A stretch of 64,000 nt of DNA from Phlegmacium glaucopus. Lineage: Eukaryota; Basidiomycota; Agaricomycetes; Agaricales; Cortinariaceae. Made by a program: the position numbers and the translations under genes. The notes below the pieces were generated by a model. That model was given only the letters and a program-made list of their open reading frames with translations, searched no databases and was not told the DNA's origin. Shown here in pieces: positions 1 through 12,135 of the stretch. Location of the stretch: contig MU130318.1 of assembly GCA_015039465.1 (NCBI GenBank), positions 11,538 to 75,537 of the forward strand, read 5' to 3'. How positions within the stretch are numbered: position 1 is the first letter of the stretch; every line of letters starts with the position of its first letter.

Positions 1-1767
1 AGTTCGTCAAGGAAAGAACTCCGGTATCAGGTTGTCAAAGTCAAGACCGAGAGAGAAATGGATGACGCTATCGTAGCTCATCTACACACAGCCATATCAT
101 TGTATCGACGCGAGGACCGTGCTATTATCTTTACTCGGTCCAAGAATCAAGCGGCTGCACTTGCCCAACTTTTCAAAGTTAATCCCTACTACGCTGTTCA
201 GGACCAAGCGATGTTGGAGAGGAATAAAGATACGATGACAAAGTGGTTATCAGGCGAAAATAAAGTCATGGTATCGACCAGTATTTTGGGTTGTGGTATC
301 GATTATGCGCATATACAAGATGTTGTTCATCGAGAACCGTCTTTTTCAATGATTGATCAGTACCAGGAGGATTCGAGGGGAGGAAGGGATGGTTTGGAGT
401 GTAGAGCGACGACGTTTGTCGTCGATCAAAAGAAATATCAAGTGCCGAAGCAACTATACGACGTTGGGACGAAACTTTTATTGGAATCTATGAACGATAC
501 CGTCAATTGTCAACGAATCGCTCCTACTCTCTACCTTGATGGTCGTCCGGTTCAATGCATATCTCTTACTGGGGCAATCTTTTGTCAAAATTGTGATGAC
601 TCTGCCGGTAATCTTTCATCCATTAAAACCGCTATCACTACCATCACACCTCGGCGTCTGCCCATTTCTACCATTCCAACTCCTACCTCGACCATTCCTC
701 GTCGGCCTCCATCGCTTTCTGCTGCGTCTCTTTCTGCTCATACGCCTTCCAGCTTTCCAGGACATCTACCACCACGTCGTTCACACGACATATTTGACAC
801 CTCAAATCGTGTTGATCTTCGAGAGCTGCTCCGTCCTCCTAGGAAAAAATTTCATTCCTTGGATTCCATGAACGAGACTTTGCAATCTTCCCCTCTGAAA
901 AGACAAAAACTTTCACCAACTCCAATCCCACCTACGTAAGTGTTTGTCTACCGTTCTAGCTCTATAATAACCTTCTTTAGGTCATCGATATCTTTCCAAG
1001 GTCCTATGCGGACGTTGGAGTCGTCGCCTGTCTCTCCTACCGTAGGCCGTTCCTCGGGGCCCCCTCCTGCCCTTCGTGGATCTAAACCTGTTTCTTCCAC
1101 ACCTCGAAGACCTGATCGTCTAAGTGTAACCTTTGCCGAGCCTACTCCCAAGCGTCGCTCTGCTCATCCTGCGGGTATCCAAGCGAGACAACAACAAATT
1201 GCTGCTCAAAATGAGGCTCATGAGTTTAATACCAACGTCCAACAGCCCATTACACGAGCGTTCAATATATTTCAAAACACGTGCGTGATGTGTTGGATGT
1301 TTCGCAAGAGTGACTGGCGACTACATTGCTCTGACAATTGTCCTCGACGCACTGGAACACACGGTGGAGACCCAGAATATGCCACCTTTCGGTCTACAGC
1401 TATTCGACTACCTGCAGGCTGGTGTTTTTCGTGCCTTATCCATCAAGTAAGCCGTTCTCTTTTTCTCTGTGGATGATATTTACCAAGTCTCTATGTTCAG
1501 AAACGCATGGAACATCCTTTCTGCTCGCCTCGAGACTGTCCATGGCGAGGAATTATCACTCGGGTGATGTATATCTTTACAAAGATCCAAATTACATGTC
1601 CTTTTATGCCGGAAGATCTTGATGTTACAGTAACGCCAGACTTTTGTGCTTGGCTCAGTTCTGATCCTGGTGATTATATAGGGTCACCGTTTCATAACGG
1701 TTTAAAGCTTTTCTTATGGATAATTAGTGACTACGATCATTTAGAGGATGACCATCATTCGTATTAA
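1..1767 (+). CDS. RecQ-like DNA helicase, C-terminal part (5' end outside window)
   Basis: The reading frame is open from base 1, so the gene starts upstream. Three exons join in frame: 1-935, 981-1446 and 1501-1767, with GT-AG introns of 45 and 54 nt. The first exon carries the second helicase lobe: AIIFTRSKNQAAALAQLF (motif IV-like), STSILGCGIDY (motif V) and QEDSRGGRDG (motif VI, arginine finger region). These match the RecQ-like superfamily 2 helicases that are expanded in mushroom genomes. A Ser/Pro-rich linker follows, then a Cys-rich tail (CVMCWMF, HCSDNCP). The first lobe with Walker A and the DExH box is not in the window. The predicted role is ATP-driven 3'-5' DNA unwinding in the nucleus. 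It could be a degenerate repeat-associated copy, but all visible exons are open. Bases 1158-1767 are also represented in mirror image at 9153-9762. Confidence 0.8.
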
Positions 1768-2284
1768 CATCTTTTGCAAATGATTAATGAAGTTTATATT
1801 TACCACCCGGTCGTGTAATGGACAAATGAATACCACAGAAATGCACCAAAACTGAGAGGTAGGCAAAAGGTTTCGGAGCGAAGCGTTCTAAGGTGGTTTA
1901 GAATTAGGAAAGCCACCGAAATTGAGAGGTAGGCAAAAAGGCTTAGGCGCGGAGCGTATCATTTATTAGCGCCCAAAGGGCGTGGGTTTATTTGGAAAGT
2001 GTAATATATTATGTTATGTTATTGTGATGTGTATCGCATTTGGACTTGCTCATTTCGACACGCGATCACATGACTTCTCTTTGTTTACATTAGTATATCT
2101 TTATGGCCCACCGCGCCTTTTTCTTCTTACTATACTTTAATTCCACTGCTAAAAGACCGTGCTACGGCTTTAAGCAAATTCCTCTTCTTATAATCCTTGC
2201 ATAACCACCGTGTTACCGGTCGTTTAGTCAAACCAAACCCATCTTTTAAGCCCCCCCCATCCACTAGTCCATCAAGCCTACCCA
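1768..2284. other. Intergenic region between helicase and split JmjC-like gene
   Basis: No coding exon is seen. The stretch holds two partly repeated purine-rich segments sharing GAGAGGTAGGCAAAA (about 1855-1880 and 1925-1945) and a pyrimidine-rich zone just before the ATG at 2285 that could be a promoter. The whole stretch is present again, reversed without complementing, at about 8636-9152. Confidence 0.5.
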
Positions 2285-3554
2285 ATGTCCGCCCCAAACT
2301 CCTGGAGATCCGAACTCGGTGTTCGATCCAAACAGCCCCCTGTTGACCTAAACACTCTCAGGTATGCCTATCGTTGTTCTCATTCTACCTCAACTTACAA
2401 ATCCACAGCCCGGCTGAAAGAGTTATCGAGGAGGAGATTCGGAGGCGTAAGAGGGAGGCCACTAACAAAAGCCGGTATGGACCATTCTCACTCTTTTTCA
2501 TTGTCCTCCTTCCATTAAATCTTGTCCGCCAGGGACAAACAACGAGCAAGAAAGGCGGCAGGCCTGGATACGATCGATCCTGCCAAGCTAAAGCGGAAAC
2601 AGGAATATCAAAAGAACATCATGAAGGAAAAACGAGCGTAGGTTTCATTTTTTCGTATTGCTACACTGAAGATACAATCGTATAGGTTTGTAGACGAAAA
2701 GCAGTTGCCGGATCATCGAATCAAGCCTCTGGGAGGCTTTTAATCCCAAATGAAGATGTTGCTGAACCCATAGCCCTCGACCTTGACAGGTATTTTTATT
2801 CATACAACCCCCCAAAGCAACCGTGTACTCATTACCTGTTAGCCTAATTCCCATAGACCCCGCCTGGATGCCACAGGCTGGCCCCTCAAACGCGGATGCT
2901 GACGAGTAAGCTGCCTTCTTCACAAACTAAGCAAATTATATACCGACTCCTTCCTAGCGAAAAGATATATATCCATCCGATCTTGACGAACATGGATGTC
3001 AGGCCACCAACGCCGATAGATTACGACGAGTGAGTTAACTATTTGGACATTTTCACGCCCACTTTCAATTTGCTCCAGGGACATCGAAGAAATCGAATAT
3101 CTCCTTTTGTTGCGGGGAGACAGCCCCGATGTCAGTGATACCATGCAAACTTCCTCGTACGTCTTGTCGACCCACCGTGGCGTATCCATATACTCATTTT
3201 TATCTAGTCAAATAGAAAATCTTAACGATGACCCAACGCCCTCTACGGTGGCCACAGATACCGTTCCCCAAATACCTTCGTAAGTATTGTTAATCCCTCC
3301 GAATGTCCCTTTCCCGCTGATTACCTTTCAGCACAATTGAAATCGCCGAAGATGAACCCATGCCCTTTACGGTGGCCACAAATACCGTTCCCGAAATTCC
3401 ATGGTAGGTCTTGTTAATTCCTACGAATGCTTCTATCTGCTCATTACCTTTCAGCACAATTGAAATCGCTGAAGATGAACCCATGCCCTTTACGGTGGCC
3501 ACAGAGACAGTACCTCCAAGTACTAGGTAAGCACTATACATCCATACGACTACC
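2285..3554 (+). CDS. 5' half of a multi-exon gene (basic-region N-terminus), cut by an assembly gap
   Basis: Exons chain in frame from ATG 2285: 2285-2361, 2409-2474, 2533-2637, then about 2694-2789 and further short exons to 3526, all with GT-AG borders. The start encodes MSAPNSW. Exons 2 and 3 encode a strongly basic helical stretch (EEEIRRRKREATNKS, then DKQRARKAAG and KLKRKQEYQKN), which looks like a DNA-binding or nuclear basic region. The last three exons (3208-3279, 3332-3403, 3455-3526) are each exactly 72 nt and repeat a 24-residue module of the type IEIAEDEPMPFTVAT. The gene then runs into a 25-A tract. The last 167 bases are repeated at 9763-9929, where the exon chain continues into a JmjC-like domain, so I infer one gene. 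The exon 4 acceptor (after 2693) was chosen because it alone keeps the frame open. Confidence 0.6.
3208..3526 (+). repeat. Tandem exon-intron unit, three copies, period 123-124 bp
   Basis: Three 72-nt exons with about 51-nt introns are arranged at a constant period (starts 3208, 3332, 3455). Exon and intron are both repeated, so the duplication unit is genomic and adds an in-frame 24-residue module each time. A fourth, more diverged unit is at 9953-10015. The mirror block contains reversed equivalents starting at 7411, 7534 and 7658. Confidence 0.8.
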
Positions 3555-3579
3555 AAAAAAAAAAAAAAAAAAAAAAAAA
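3555..3579. other. Exact A25 tract, probable gap placeholder
   Basis: Exactly 25 A separate a truncated gene end from unrelated transposon DNA. The same length recurs at 7385-7409 and, plus one native A, at 15397-15422. Each tract sits where duplicated sequence is interrupted. I infer that 25 N were converted to A. Confidence 0.7.
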
Positions 3580-6500
3580 CTATCTATCTTATTGGAATAT
3601 CATGCATAAATATATGTAGCTGTTTTGGTGCATCTTCGATAAAATTCTGAGTGATATTTAAGATTTATAATTCTCTCAAATCAGTGACTTATTGGTGACT
3701 TTCTCTGAGCAGATAAACAACCAATAGGTGTGAATAAGTGAAGAATCAGCTCCAATATTTAGGACACCTGGCTGATTGGGCTGATTTGCCTTATGCCACT
3801 TACTCACAACTTAAATCAGCAGATTTTGCACTTACTATAGCATATTCTAACTTATAACTGCGGATCAGCAAGTGAGGTTTTTCCTGATGTTCTCTGTTAA
3901 TTACTAGATACAAAACTGCAGCTTCTACCACAGGTCCACAGCCAATGATGCTTCGTTTGACAGGCAAGGAACTTGCTCGACGTGGACCTGGTTTAAAGGC
4001 AGGATACCCCATCTCAAAATGACGAGAGAGAGCTTTATAACTTAGGGGTGAAGAGGCGATTTACGGTGAGTGTTACTTTTTACTAAAACCCCATCTACTC
4101 ACTATCAAATGGCTACTTCTGACCAGTGTGCGCTTGGGCCTGATGGAACAATGCTTGAACCCTCTGAGATCATATGGTTCAACGATCCTGACGATCCAAC
4201 CCCCATTCCACCTATCCAGCAAGCAGGAACTTTTCCAACTTTTCCTCCCAAATCACCTACCATCCATCCGTTTTTTCATGGCGGTCCTCCACCAGCCACC
4301 ATGGTTGCTGGATCACGACGTTCTACACGTGTCTCACATCCGTCAAAACGTGTCCTGGACCCAGATAACTCCGAACGCCCCAATGTGTCGAAGCGGCCTC
4401 GTCCTTCCTGCCGAAAAAATGTGGTTGAGTCCGACTCTGATGAGAAAGATGAAGATTCTGTTGATGATGGTCATGGGGATGGTGGTGCCGCTAACACAGA
4501 GGGTTTTGTGAGCGATGCTAACATCGACTCTGAGATGCTTGATGACTTGGAAGCAGTTGAAGAGGCGTACACAGCTACCAAGGTTATGGGTGACACCGAT
4601 CGTGAGGTATGTTTATATTCTTGTGTATTTTACTCCCATATCCCATTAATATTCTTTCGATCTGCATAGGCCCTTGCAAATCGCCCCAAGTCAGATCGCA
4701 CAGCCGATATTAGGACCATCTTCAAGCGCGATAAGGAGTATGTCAACCCCGAAACAGGAGCGACTGAAGATGGCCACTGGTGTACCCTCTGCCAGTCAGT
4801 CATTTCTCTCTTAACTTTTTTGCTTCATATCTCATGCCACTTGTCAGGGATGCTGGTATCCGAATCCGTAGTTGTTTCTTCTTGGGTAGTGTAACCTCCC
4901 TCCATAATCATATTGCTCGGTAAAATCCTTCTTCTCATCAATTGACTATTTTTCTAATCCTTTCAAACTAATCCTTAGTAACGCAGGACATGTAAAAATT
5001 TACACTGAGCGGTGCAAGAAACTTGGTATAGTAACAAATGAGCGAGTTTATGCAAAATCTGACAGCCTTGAGAGCATTGGGTGAGCCATACATATCTTTC
5101 TTGACACTAACACACTGACATTTTCCTGACAGGCCAACAAAGCAGGGTACCCTTGATAGTATCGTCACTCGCCAGCCTCGCCCACCTGCCTTTACAACCA
5201 AGGGACTGCTTGACTACATTGTTGAATTCGTTGTCTCTGAGGATGAGGTAATTTCAACGGTTAATTCTCATTCTATTCACACTAATTTAGAGCGGCCATT
5301 AATAGGCTTTTCACCTAATCGACAGGATGCCCTTCCGCCGCCTTCTCACATATCTTCGTCCTGCCCTTGCAGAAAAGGACTTACCCCATCGAACCAAACT
5401 TCGTGCTCAAATCCTTTCACGGGCAAAGATGTTGGAGCAGAAGATTTCTGGTATTTTCAAGGTAAATAGTTTAGGCTTGAGTTATTTAAGTTCCATGCTA
5501 ATAATTGAGTTGTGAAGGATATACCTGGAAAGGTTTCTTTTACATTCGATACCTGGACATCTGAGGCTGGAGACCCATATCTTTCAATGACCGGCCACTA
5601 CATCGCTGGCGCCAAAGAAAGTCCGCAGGATTGGGAGCTTAAGAGCGAGCAACTAGGCTTTACGCACATTGAAGGAAATCATTCAGGGGCTAATATTGGA
5701 GGTATTCTTATACAAATCATTGATAAATATGGAATTCGTCAGAAGGCAGGTGTTTTTAGGCATTCTATCAGTCAGCATTCCTTACCCACCCATGTATAGA
5801 TTGGCTGGTTTACTGCAGACAATGCATCCAACAACTTCTCTGCTATCAAAGAAGTTGCAGGGCAATTGAAGGACAATTTCGCTGACTGGGATCCTAAACA
5901 GCATTATGTTCGGTAAGGTTACTTTCGTTTTAAAGGAAATAAAGAGTCTAATGCAAAAATCTAAAGATGTATGGAGCATTCGATTGACCTCGCAGCTTGT
6001 CATTTCATTCAAGGCGTTGCTCCTTCATCAACGCAGAAAATTGTCAATAAAATCGGGGACTTTGGTGCAAATAACGATTCTGAGGGTGAAGAGGATGGCG
6101 ATGAAGTCGATATCTCTGATTCTGTTGGAAAAGCACTTGCTTTGGTGAAGCAGGTAAGCCCTTGTCTTGATGATACAATCTGTCTGAATAACTAATATTT
6201 ACTCTTAAGATCCGTGCGTCACCTCAAGCATGTGCATTCTTCGCTAAATCTTGTGAGAATGTTGATATCCCTTACATGCAACTTATGCTATGGGTCAGAA
6301 CACGCTGGGCTTCGCTATATGCATTTTTGGATCGCACTTTGAGTTTGAAGAAGGTATGTAGATTAAGAATCAATTGTTCTGGATTTATGTTGATCTGATT
6401 CATTTGATACTAGGCACTGAATCACTTCGCACAATTGGCAGATGAGAGCGATGAAGTTCCTAACCTAAAAGGAAAAAGTTATTCTGACTTCTACCTTCGT

Positions 6501-7384
6501 AAACGCGACTGGGAAAAGCTCGAGCTCATGCATGAAGTTCTCAAGGTATGTCGACAACAACTATTCACCTCTTTGCTCTATTTTGACGTGTCCATTTATT
6601 TTTATCGTCCAAGGAGCCTGCTAGTGCTAAGCAGACATTCTCAAGCTCGAAAGAGCCCAGCGCGTTTCGAACAATCCCCATCCTTGAATATCTTAAAGAA
6701 ACTTGGGGTAATATGGCGCAGCACCCTAAGTTCTCAGAAGTCGAGGGCCCAATTTACAAAGGGATTGAGAATCTAGATAAATGGTATAACAAAGTGAATG
6801 ATACTGATGCCTATTTCATCTGCCTCTGTACGTATTGGCTCCGAGTCCTCAATCAAAATCTACTCACTCACACTTTTATTTACAGTTCTTGATCCCAACA
6901 TCAAGAATGCATACGCACTTGACAAGTGGGATGCCAAATCCTACACCGCAGGTATGGCTCAGCTCGAGAAAGTGGTGCGTGCTGCTCTATAAATCCTATT
7001 TGGGTCGTGAATGAGGGGCTGAACAATTTCCAGTTTGATGCTTACTACGTCGCACCTGCCCAAGAACTCTCAGTTCCCATCACATCCTCATGTACGCTAG
7101 AATAAATATTGGTCTCAATGTATTTTTCTAATGTTGATTTTTCAGCTCGCAATGTATCCAGTACTCAATATGGATATTCTTGGATGCGTGCTTCTGTCCA
7201 CTCTCGTCAAGAAGCTGAGCGTTTCAGTTCAGGGCCAAGAGACGAGCTCAAGAGGTACTTAGATAGCCCTCTCGAAGAAGTTGATGGCGTGGTTGCATGG
7301 TGGGGAGTAAGTAATTTTGGATTTCATTGTTGGACATCCATTCTAACCTGTTACAACTTCATAGCATCACTCCTTCCAATATCC
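3580..7384 (+). mobile_element. hAT-family DNA transposon, 5' portion
   Basis: The segment holds the 5' non-coding region (3580-4108) and most of an hAT transposase gene, and is bounded by A25 tracts on both sides. No terminal inverted repeat is visible near 3580, so the left end is missing. Its last 712 bases (6673-7384) are nearly identical to 15423-16131, where the 3' end of an hAT element lies. I infer the two are halves of one element, or two close copies, misplaced during scaffolding. Confidence 0.75.
4109..7384 (+). CDS. hAT transposase, 3' end cut by gap
   Basis: The start is ATG 4109 (MATSDQCALG). Exon 1 ends at 4606 and exon 2 starts at 4670; at least ten further short introns follow. 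In order, the protein has a Pro-rich and acidic N-terminus, a BED-like zinc finger (WCTLCQ, then NHIAR), the family hallmark FTFDTWTS followed by PYLSMTGHY, GWFTADNASNN (second catalytic Asp region), CMEHSIDLAACHF, the insertion helices (WVRTRWASLYAF), and the start of the hATC dimerisation domain (LKRYLDSP, then WWG). These are the known landmarks of hAT transposases, which cut and paste DNA using DDE catalysis. The rest of the hATC domain is missing here because the sequence runs into A25, but it is present in the copy at 15423-16427. Confidence 0.85.
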
Positions 7385-7409
7385 AAAAAAAAAAAAAAAA
7401 AAAAAAAAA
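7385..7409. other. Exact A25 tract, probable gap placeholder
   Basis: Exactly 25 A follow the hAT exon at ...CCAATATCC. In the second copy the same exon continues past this point (16132 onward) without any A run, so the tract is foreign to the gene. The mirror-image block starts immediately to its right. Confidence 0.75.
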
Positions 7410-9762
7410 GCCATAAACACCGGTGGCATTTCCCGTACCCAAGTAGAAGCCGCTAAAGTTAACACGACTTTCCATTACTCGTCTATCTTCGTAAGCATCC
7501 TTAATTGTTCTGGATGGTACCTTAAAGCCCTTGCCATAAACACCGGTGGCATTTCCCGTACCCAAGTAGAAGCCGCTAAAGTTAACACGACTTTCCGTTA
7601 ATCGCCCTTTCCCTGTAAGCCTCCCTAATTGTTATGAATGCTTCCATAAACCCCTTGCCATAGACACCGGTGGCATCTCCCGCAACCCAGTAGCAATTCT
7701 AAAAGATAAACTGATCTATTTTTACTCATATACCTATGCGGTGCCACCCAGCTGTTCTGCATGCTCCTTCAAACGTACCATAGTGACTGTAGCCCCGACA
7801 GAGGGGCGTTGTTTTCCTCTATAAGCTAAAGAAGCTACAGGGACCTCGTTTAACTTTCACCCGCACTTTTACAGGTTTATCAATTGAGTGAGCAGCATTA
7901 GATAGCCGCAACCACCGGACTGTAGGTACAAGCAGTTCTAGCCTACCTATATATAGAAAAGCGATCCTTCCTCAGCCATATATTAAACGAATCAAACACT
8001 TCTTCCGTCGAATGAGCAGTCGTAGGCGCAAACTCCCCGGTCGGACACCGTAGGTCCGCCCCAGATACCCTTAATCCGATTGTCCATTACTCATGTGCCA
8101 ACGAAACCCCCCAACATACTTATTTTTATGGACAGTTCCAGCTCCCGATACCCAAGTCGTTGTAGAAGTAAACCCTAATTTTCGGAGGGTCTCCGAACTA
8201 AGCTACTAGGCCGTTGACGAAAAGCAGATGTTTGGATATGCTAACATAGAAGTCACATCGTTATGCTTTTTTACTTTGGATGCGAGCAAAAAGGAAGTAC
8301 TACAAGAAAACTATAAGGACAAAGGCGAAATCGAACCGTCCTAGCTAGCATAGGTCCGGACGGCGGAAAGAACGAGCAACAAACAGGGACCGCCTGTTCT
8401 AAATTACCTTCCTCCTGTTGCTTTTTCTCACTCTTACCCCGTATGGCCGAAAACAATCACCGGAGGGAGAATGCGGAGGCTTAGAGGAGGAGCTATTGAG
8501 AAAGCCGGCCCGACACCTAAACATTCAACTCCATCTTACTGTTGTTGCTATCGGTATGGACTCTCATAAGTCCAGTTGTCCCCCGACAAACCTAGCTTGT
8601 GGCTCAAGCCTAGAGGTCCTCAAACCCCACCTGTAACCCATCCGAACTACCTGACCACCTACCCCCACCGAATTTTCTACCCAAACCTAACCGATTTGCT
8701 GGCCATTTTGCCACCAATACGTTCCTAATATTCTTCTCCTTAAACGAATTTCGGCATCGTGCCAGAAAATCGTCACCTTAATTTCATATCATTCTTCTTT
8801 TTCCGCGCCACCCGGTATTTCTATATGGTTACATTTGTTTCTCTTCAGTACACTAGCGCACAGCTTTACTCGTTCAGGTTTACGCTATGTGTAGTGTTAT
8901 TGTATTGTATTATATAATGTGAACGGTTTATTTGGGTGCGGGAAACCCGCGATTATTTACTATGCGAGGCGCGGATTCGGAAAAACGGATGGAGAGTTAA
9001 AGCCACCGAAGGGATTAAGATTTGGTGGAATCTTGCGAAGCGAGGCTTTGGGGAACGGATGGAGAGTCAAAACCACCTAAGGACACCATAAGTAAATTGG
9101 TAATGTGCTGGCCCATCATTTATATTTGAAGTTATTAGTAACCGTTTTCTACAATTATGCTTACTACCAGTAGGAGATTTGCTAGCATCAGTGATTAATA
9201 GGTATTCTTTTCGAAATTTGGCAATACTTTGCCACTGGGATACATTAGTGGTCCTAGTCTTGACTCGGTTCGTGTTTTCAGACCACAATGACATTGTAGT
9301 TCTAGCAGGCCGTATTTTCCTGTACATTAAACCTCGAAACATTTCTACATGTAGTGGGCTCACTATTAAGGAGCGGTACCTGTCAGAGCTCCGCTCGTCT
9401 TTCCTACAAGGTACGCAAAGACTTGTATCTCTAAACCACTTATAGTAGGTGTCTCTTTTTCTCTTGCCGAATGAACTACCTATTCCGTGCTTTTTGTGGT
9501 AGGACGTCCATCAGCTTATCGACATCTGGCTTTCCACCGTATAAGACCCAGAGGCGGCACACAAGGTCACGCAGCTCCTGTTAACAGTCTCGTTACATCA
9601 GCGGTCAGTGAGAACGCTTTGTAGGTTGTGTAGTGCGTGCACAAAACTTTATATAACTTCCGAGCACATTACCCGACAACCTGCAACCATACTTTGAGTA
9701 CTCGGAGTAAAACTCGACGTTAAACAACAACAGAGCGAACCTATGGGCGTCCTACTCGTCTC
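7410..9762. repeat. Mirror-image (reversed, not complemented) copy of 1158-3510
   Basis: Reading this block from right to left on the same strand reproduces the left part of the window. The position rule is that paired coordinates sum to 10,920 with only small local shifts. Examples: 8632-8637 TGTAAC mirrors 2283-2288 CAATGT; the string at 8050 mirrors that ending at 2870; 9751-9762 mirrors 1158-1169. Identity is high but not complete (a few substitutions and a small indel around the 2200-2290 equivalent), so the source was a second allele or close copy. All ORFs called inside it are meaningless. No biological process inverts polarity without complementing, so this is best read as a data artefact. 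Confidence 0.9.
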
Positions 9763-9929
9763 TTCCCGAAATTCCATGGTAGGTCTTGTTAATTCCTACG
9801 AATGCTTCTATCTGCTCATTACCTTTCAGCACAATTGAAATCGCTGAAGATGAACCCCTGCCCTTTACGGTGGCCACAGAGACAGTACCTCCAAGTACTA
9901 GGTAAGCACTATACCTCCATACGACTACC
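9763..9929 (+). repeat. Direct repeat of 3388-3554
   Basis: The 167 bases match 3388-3554 at a constant offset of 6375, with only a couple of substitutions (for example CCCCTG for CCCATG). The match begins exactly where the mirror block ends and stops exactly where the first A25 begins at 3555. This is the pattern of two contigs that overlap but were not merged. Confidence 0.85.
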
Positions 9930-12043
9930 TCTTATCGCTAAAGTCCTTCAAGTATAATTGAAATTTTAGATGACGAACCCATGTGCCTGACAGTGCCCAG
10001 ATCGCCCACACCTCGGTAGAAATTAAATTTCACCATGATATTAACCATTAACTCAATGTCCATCCAGAGCGTTGCCAGATCCTCCTGAAGACCAAGCCCT
10101 GCGGGACCTCTCCCCTCTCACGGCCTTGGGATCCTCCGAGTGAGTCTTTTATTAATTGGCCTCGTAAATCACTCTCAAGTCTCTCCAGTCCACCAGATGA
10201 CGCATATGCATGCGCGCCGGGCACTCCAGAGCCCTATCAGAGTCCAAATATCGACCCACCTTCCTTCGGTGCATCAGATAGAGCCAATGCAGATGTTATT
10301 GACACTCCACGGTCCTCTCAGGCTTCCCCCTCACGGCTGACCATCCGTATTCCGCCTCGTGTCCCCGTTGAACACGACTATACGACTCTCGTTGGCTGCC
10401 CGTTCCTCCCGCAGACGCCAAGCGTCGTCTGGCCTGGTGGGACTGTCAAGACCAACCTCCCTTGGCTTCCGCACCCAGACAATCCCGAGGAGAACCTCAT
10501 GGCAAAGGTATGTTTTTCGTCAAAAATCTAAATGGGTTTTATACTAAGGTTATCGTCAGGACGAGAAACACGTTAGAGGTTTGGCAGAAACCGGTCGACC
10601 GGCCTCTGAAAGCGATTGGATATCCATTGTCCGATATGAAGACTACGCGGACGAATTCGCGCTTGGACAACACATTCGGGAACAAATCGCTCAAAGCCAT
10701 GCCGTTGTCGTGCGTGGGTGCCCATACCGTCCCATTCCCCTCGATGCCCAGCAAATTTGGAAGGGTATGAGGATACCCCCGGGCCAGACGCTCAACGTTC
10801 ACGGTTCGTATCTATTCCATTCTTTATGAAACATGTCTAATTATAGTTCCAGATGGCGCCAAAAGAGTTGAAGACGTGGCCATGCCCTTCAAATTCATGA
10901 CATTGGAGGACTTTTGTGAAGGTCAAAGGGATCCCAACAAGATCCAATGCGTGTTGCATTGTCCAACGGTCGATGGGAGCAGACCAGAGCTCATCCGGTA
11001 AACATTCTCTTTATTTCCACTCCCCATTACTAAGTCATATTAGCCAAGTCGACGAAGGACACACGGCGTGGTATCAACTCCAACATCCTTTTCATAGGGT
11101 GCGGGAGTCAATACCACTCGATGTGCAAAGCTCCAGTTCTTGGCTGCTGTTCCACCAGGCCCTCTGGCACACGTACGCCCACCATGATGCCGAGGGCTAT
11201 GGCACCTGGTCCCAGGTACTCCATGGGCTCAAAATCTGGGTTCTCATGCGCTCTCCACGCCATGACCGTTTTAAATCGCGCAAAGACATTTATGAGGCCT
11301 CCAACAAACTGCACAACGATGCCTTTACTGGAGACGGCGAATACTCAAAGAACTCGGAGCGGTTTGTCATTTATGCAACCCCGGGCGATCTAATGTAAGC
11401 CCTGATCCTGTGGTTTTCTACCTCTTAACTGATTATCCCTTCCAGTTTTCAATACCCCGGTTGCAAACACGAGGTCTACACGCCCGTACCGTCTGTTGTC
11501 CTTGGTGGACATTTTTATACCTACAATTCGCTTCATCTGACCGAGCTCTGGCGCGCGATTGACAAGCGGACAAATTCGCGATTCACCAATCAAACGCATC
11601 CGAATTCCACCCTCACGATCATGATGATGATGGCTGCGCTGCCTATCCTCCAAGAATCTCGTACGTGCTGTGCCTTCTTTTTTTCTGATGCTGTATTTAA
11701 CCCTTTTTGTTTATGTCCAGATCTTCGTCGAAAATCACTGGCAGCGTTGTGTAGAATGGTTCTCCATGTCTCTGACTACTCAGGCCCTATCGCTGACCGG
11801 GACCTTGTCATATACAATTCCAAACGGCCCAAGAAATACAAGGTCAAGGAAATGCCGGATGTGGAATACGCCAAGCAGCTTGCCAAGAAGCTTCAGACCA
11901 AGATGGCATTGAAGCTCGATGTCTGTCATTCCCTTCAGTCTTCCTCCGGCCCCGAGGACTTTCTATTTACGCCTCCAGGTTGGGTTCATCCAGGGGATCT
12001 TATTAGATGGAAAGAGGAATTTAATGTACCATATCCGGTGTAG
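9763..12043 (+). CDS. JmjC-like protein, 3' portion of the gene begun at 2285
   Basis: Exons: 9830-9901, 9953-10015, about 10068-10139, 10187-10506, 10560-about 10803, 10853-10998, 11042-11395, 11447-11669 and 11721-12043, all with GT-AG junctions. After Pro-rich repeats the protein has a conserved core: SDWISIVRYEDYAD, VVRGCPYRPIP, WYQLQHPF, then FHQALWHTYAHHDAEGYGTW, GLKIWVLMRSP, ATPGDLIFQYPGCKHEVYTP and VVLGGHFY. The HHD and the distal KHEVY are consistent with the HxD...H iron-binding triad of JmjC/cupin oxygenases. The predicted activity is Fe(II)/2-oxoglutarate-dependent hydroxylation or demethylation. Related proteins form lineage-specific expansions in mushrooms, and activity of this one is unproven. 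The N-terminus is at 2285-3526 if the contigs are joined. It ends ...VPYPV with TAG at 12043. Confidence 0.7.
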
Positions 12044-12135
12044 ATAATCGCAGTTCTTGTCTTCTCTTGGCAATTAATTTTTTTCTCCACTCGCTATAAA
12101 TCTCATGTGTCTAAATCGTTACTAACCTGCAGAAT

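Noticed and set aside
7410..9762. ORFs within the mirror block, and a reading of the block as a natural mirror repeat (H-DNA type)
   Set aside because: Its sequence is coding and intronic DNA read backwards, so the ORFs are accidental. Natural mirror repeats are short purine/pyrimidine tracts, not kilobases of mixed sequence with reversed splice sites.
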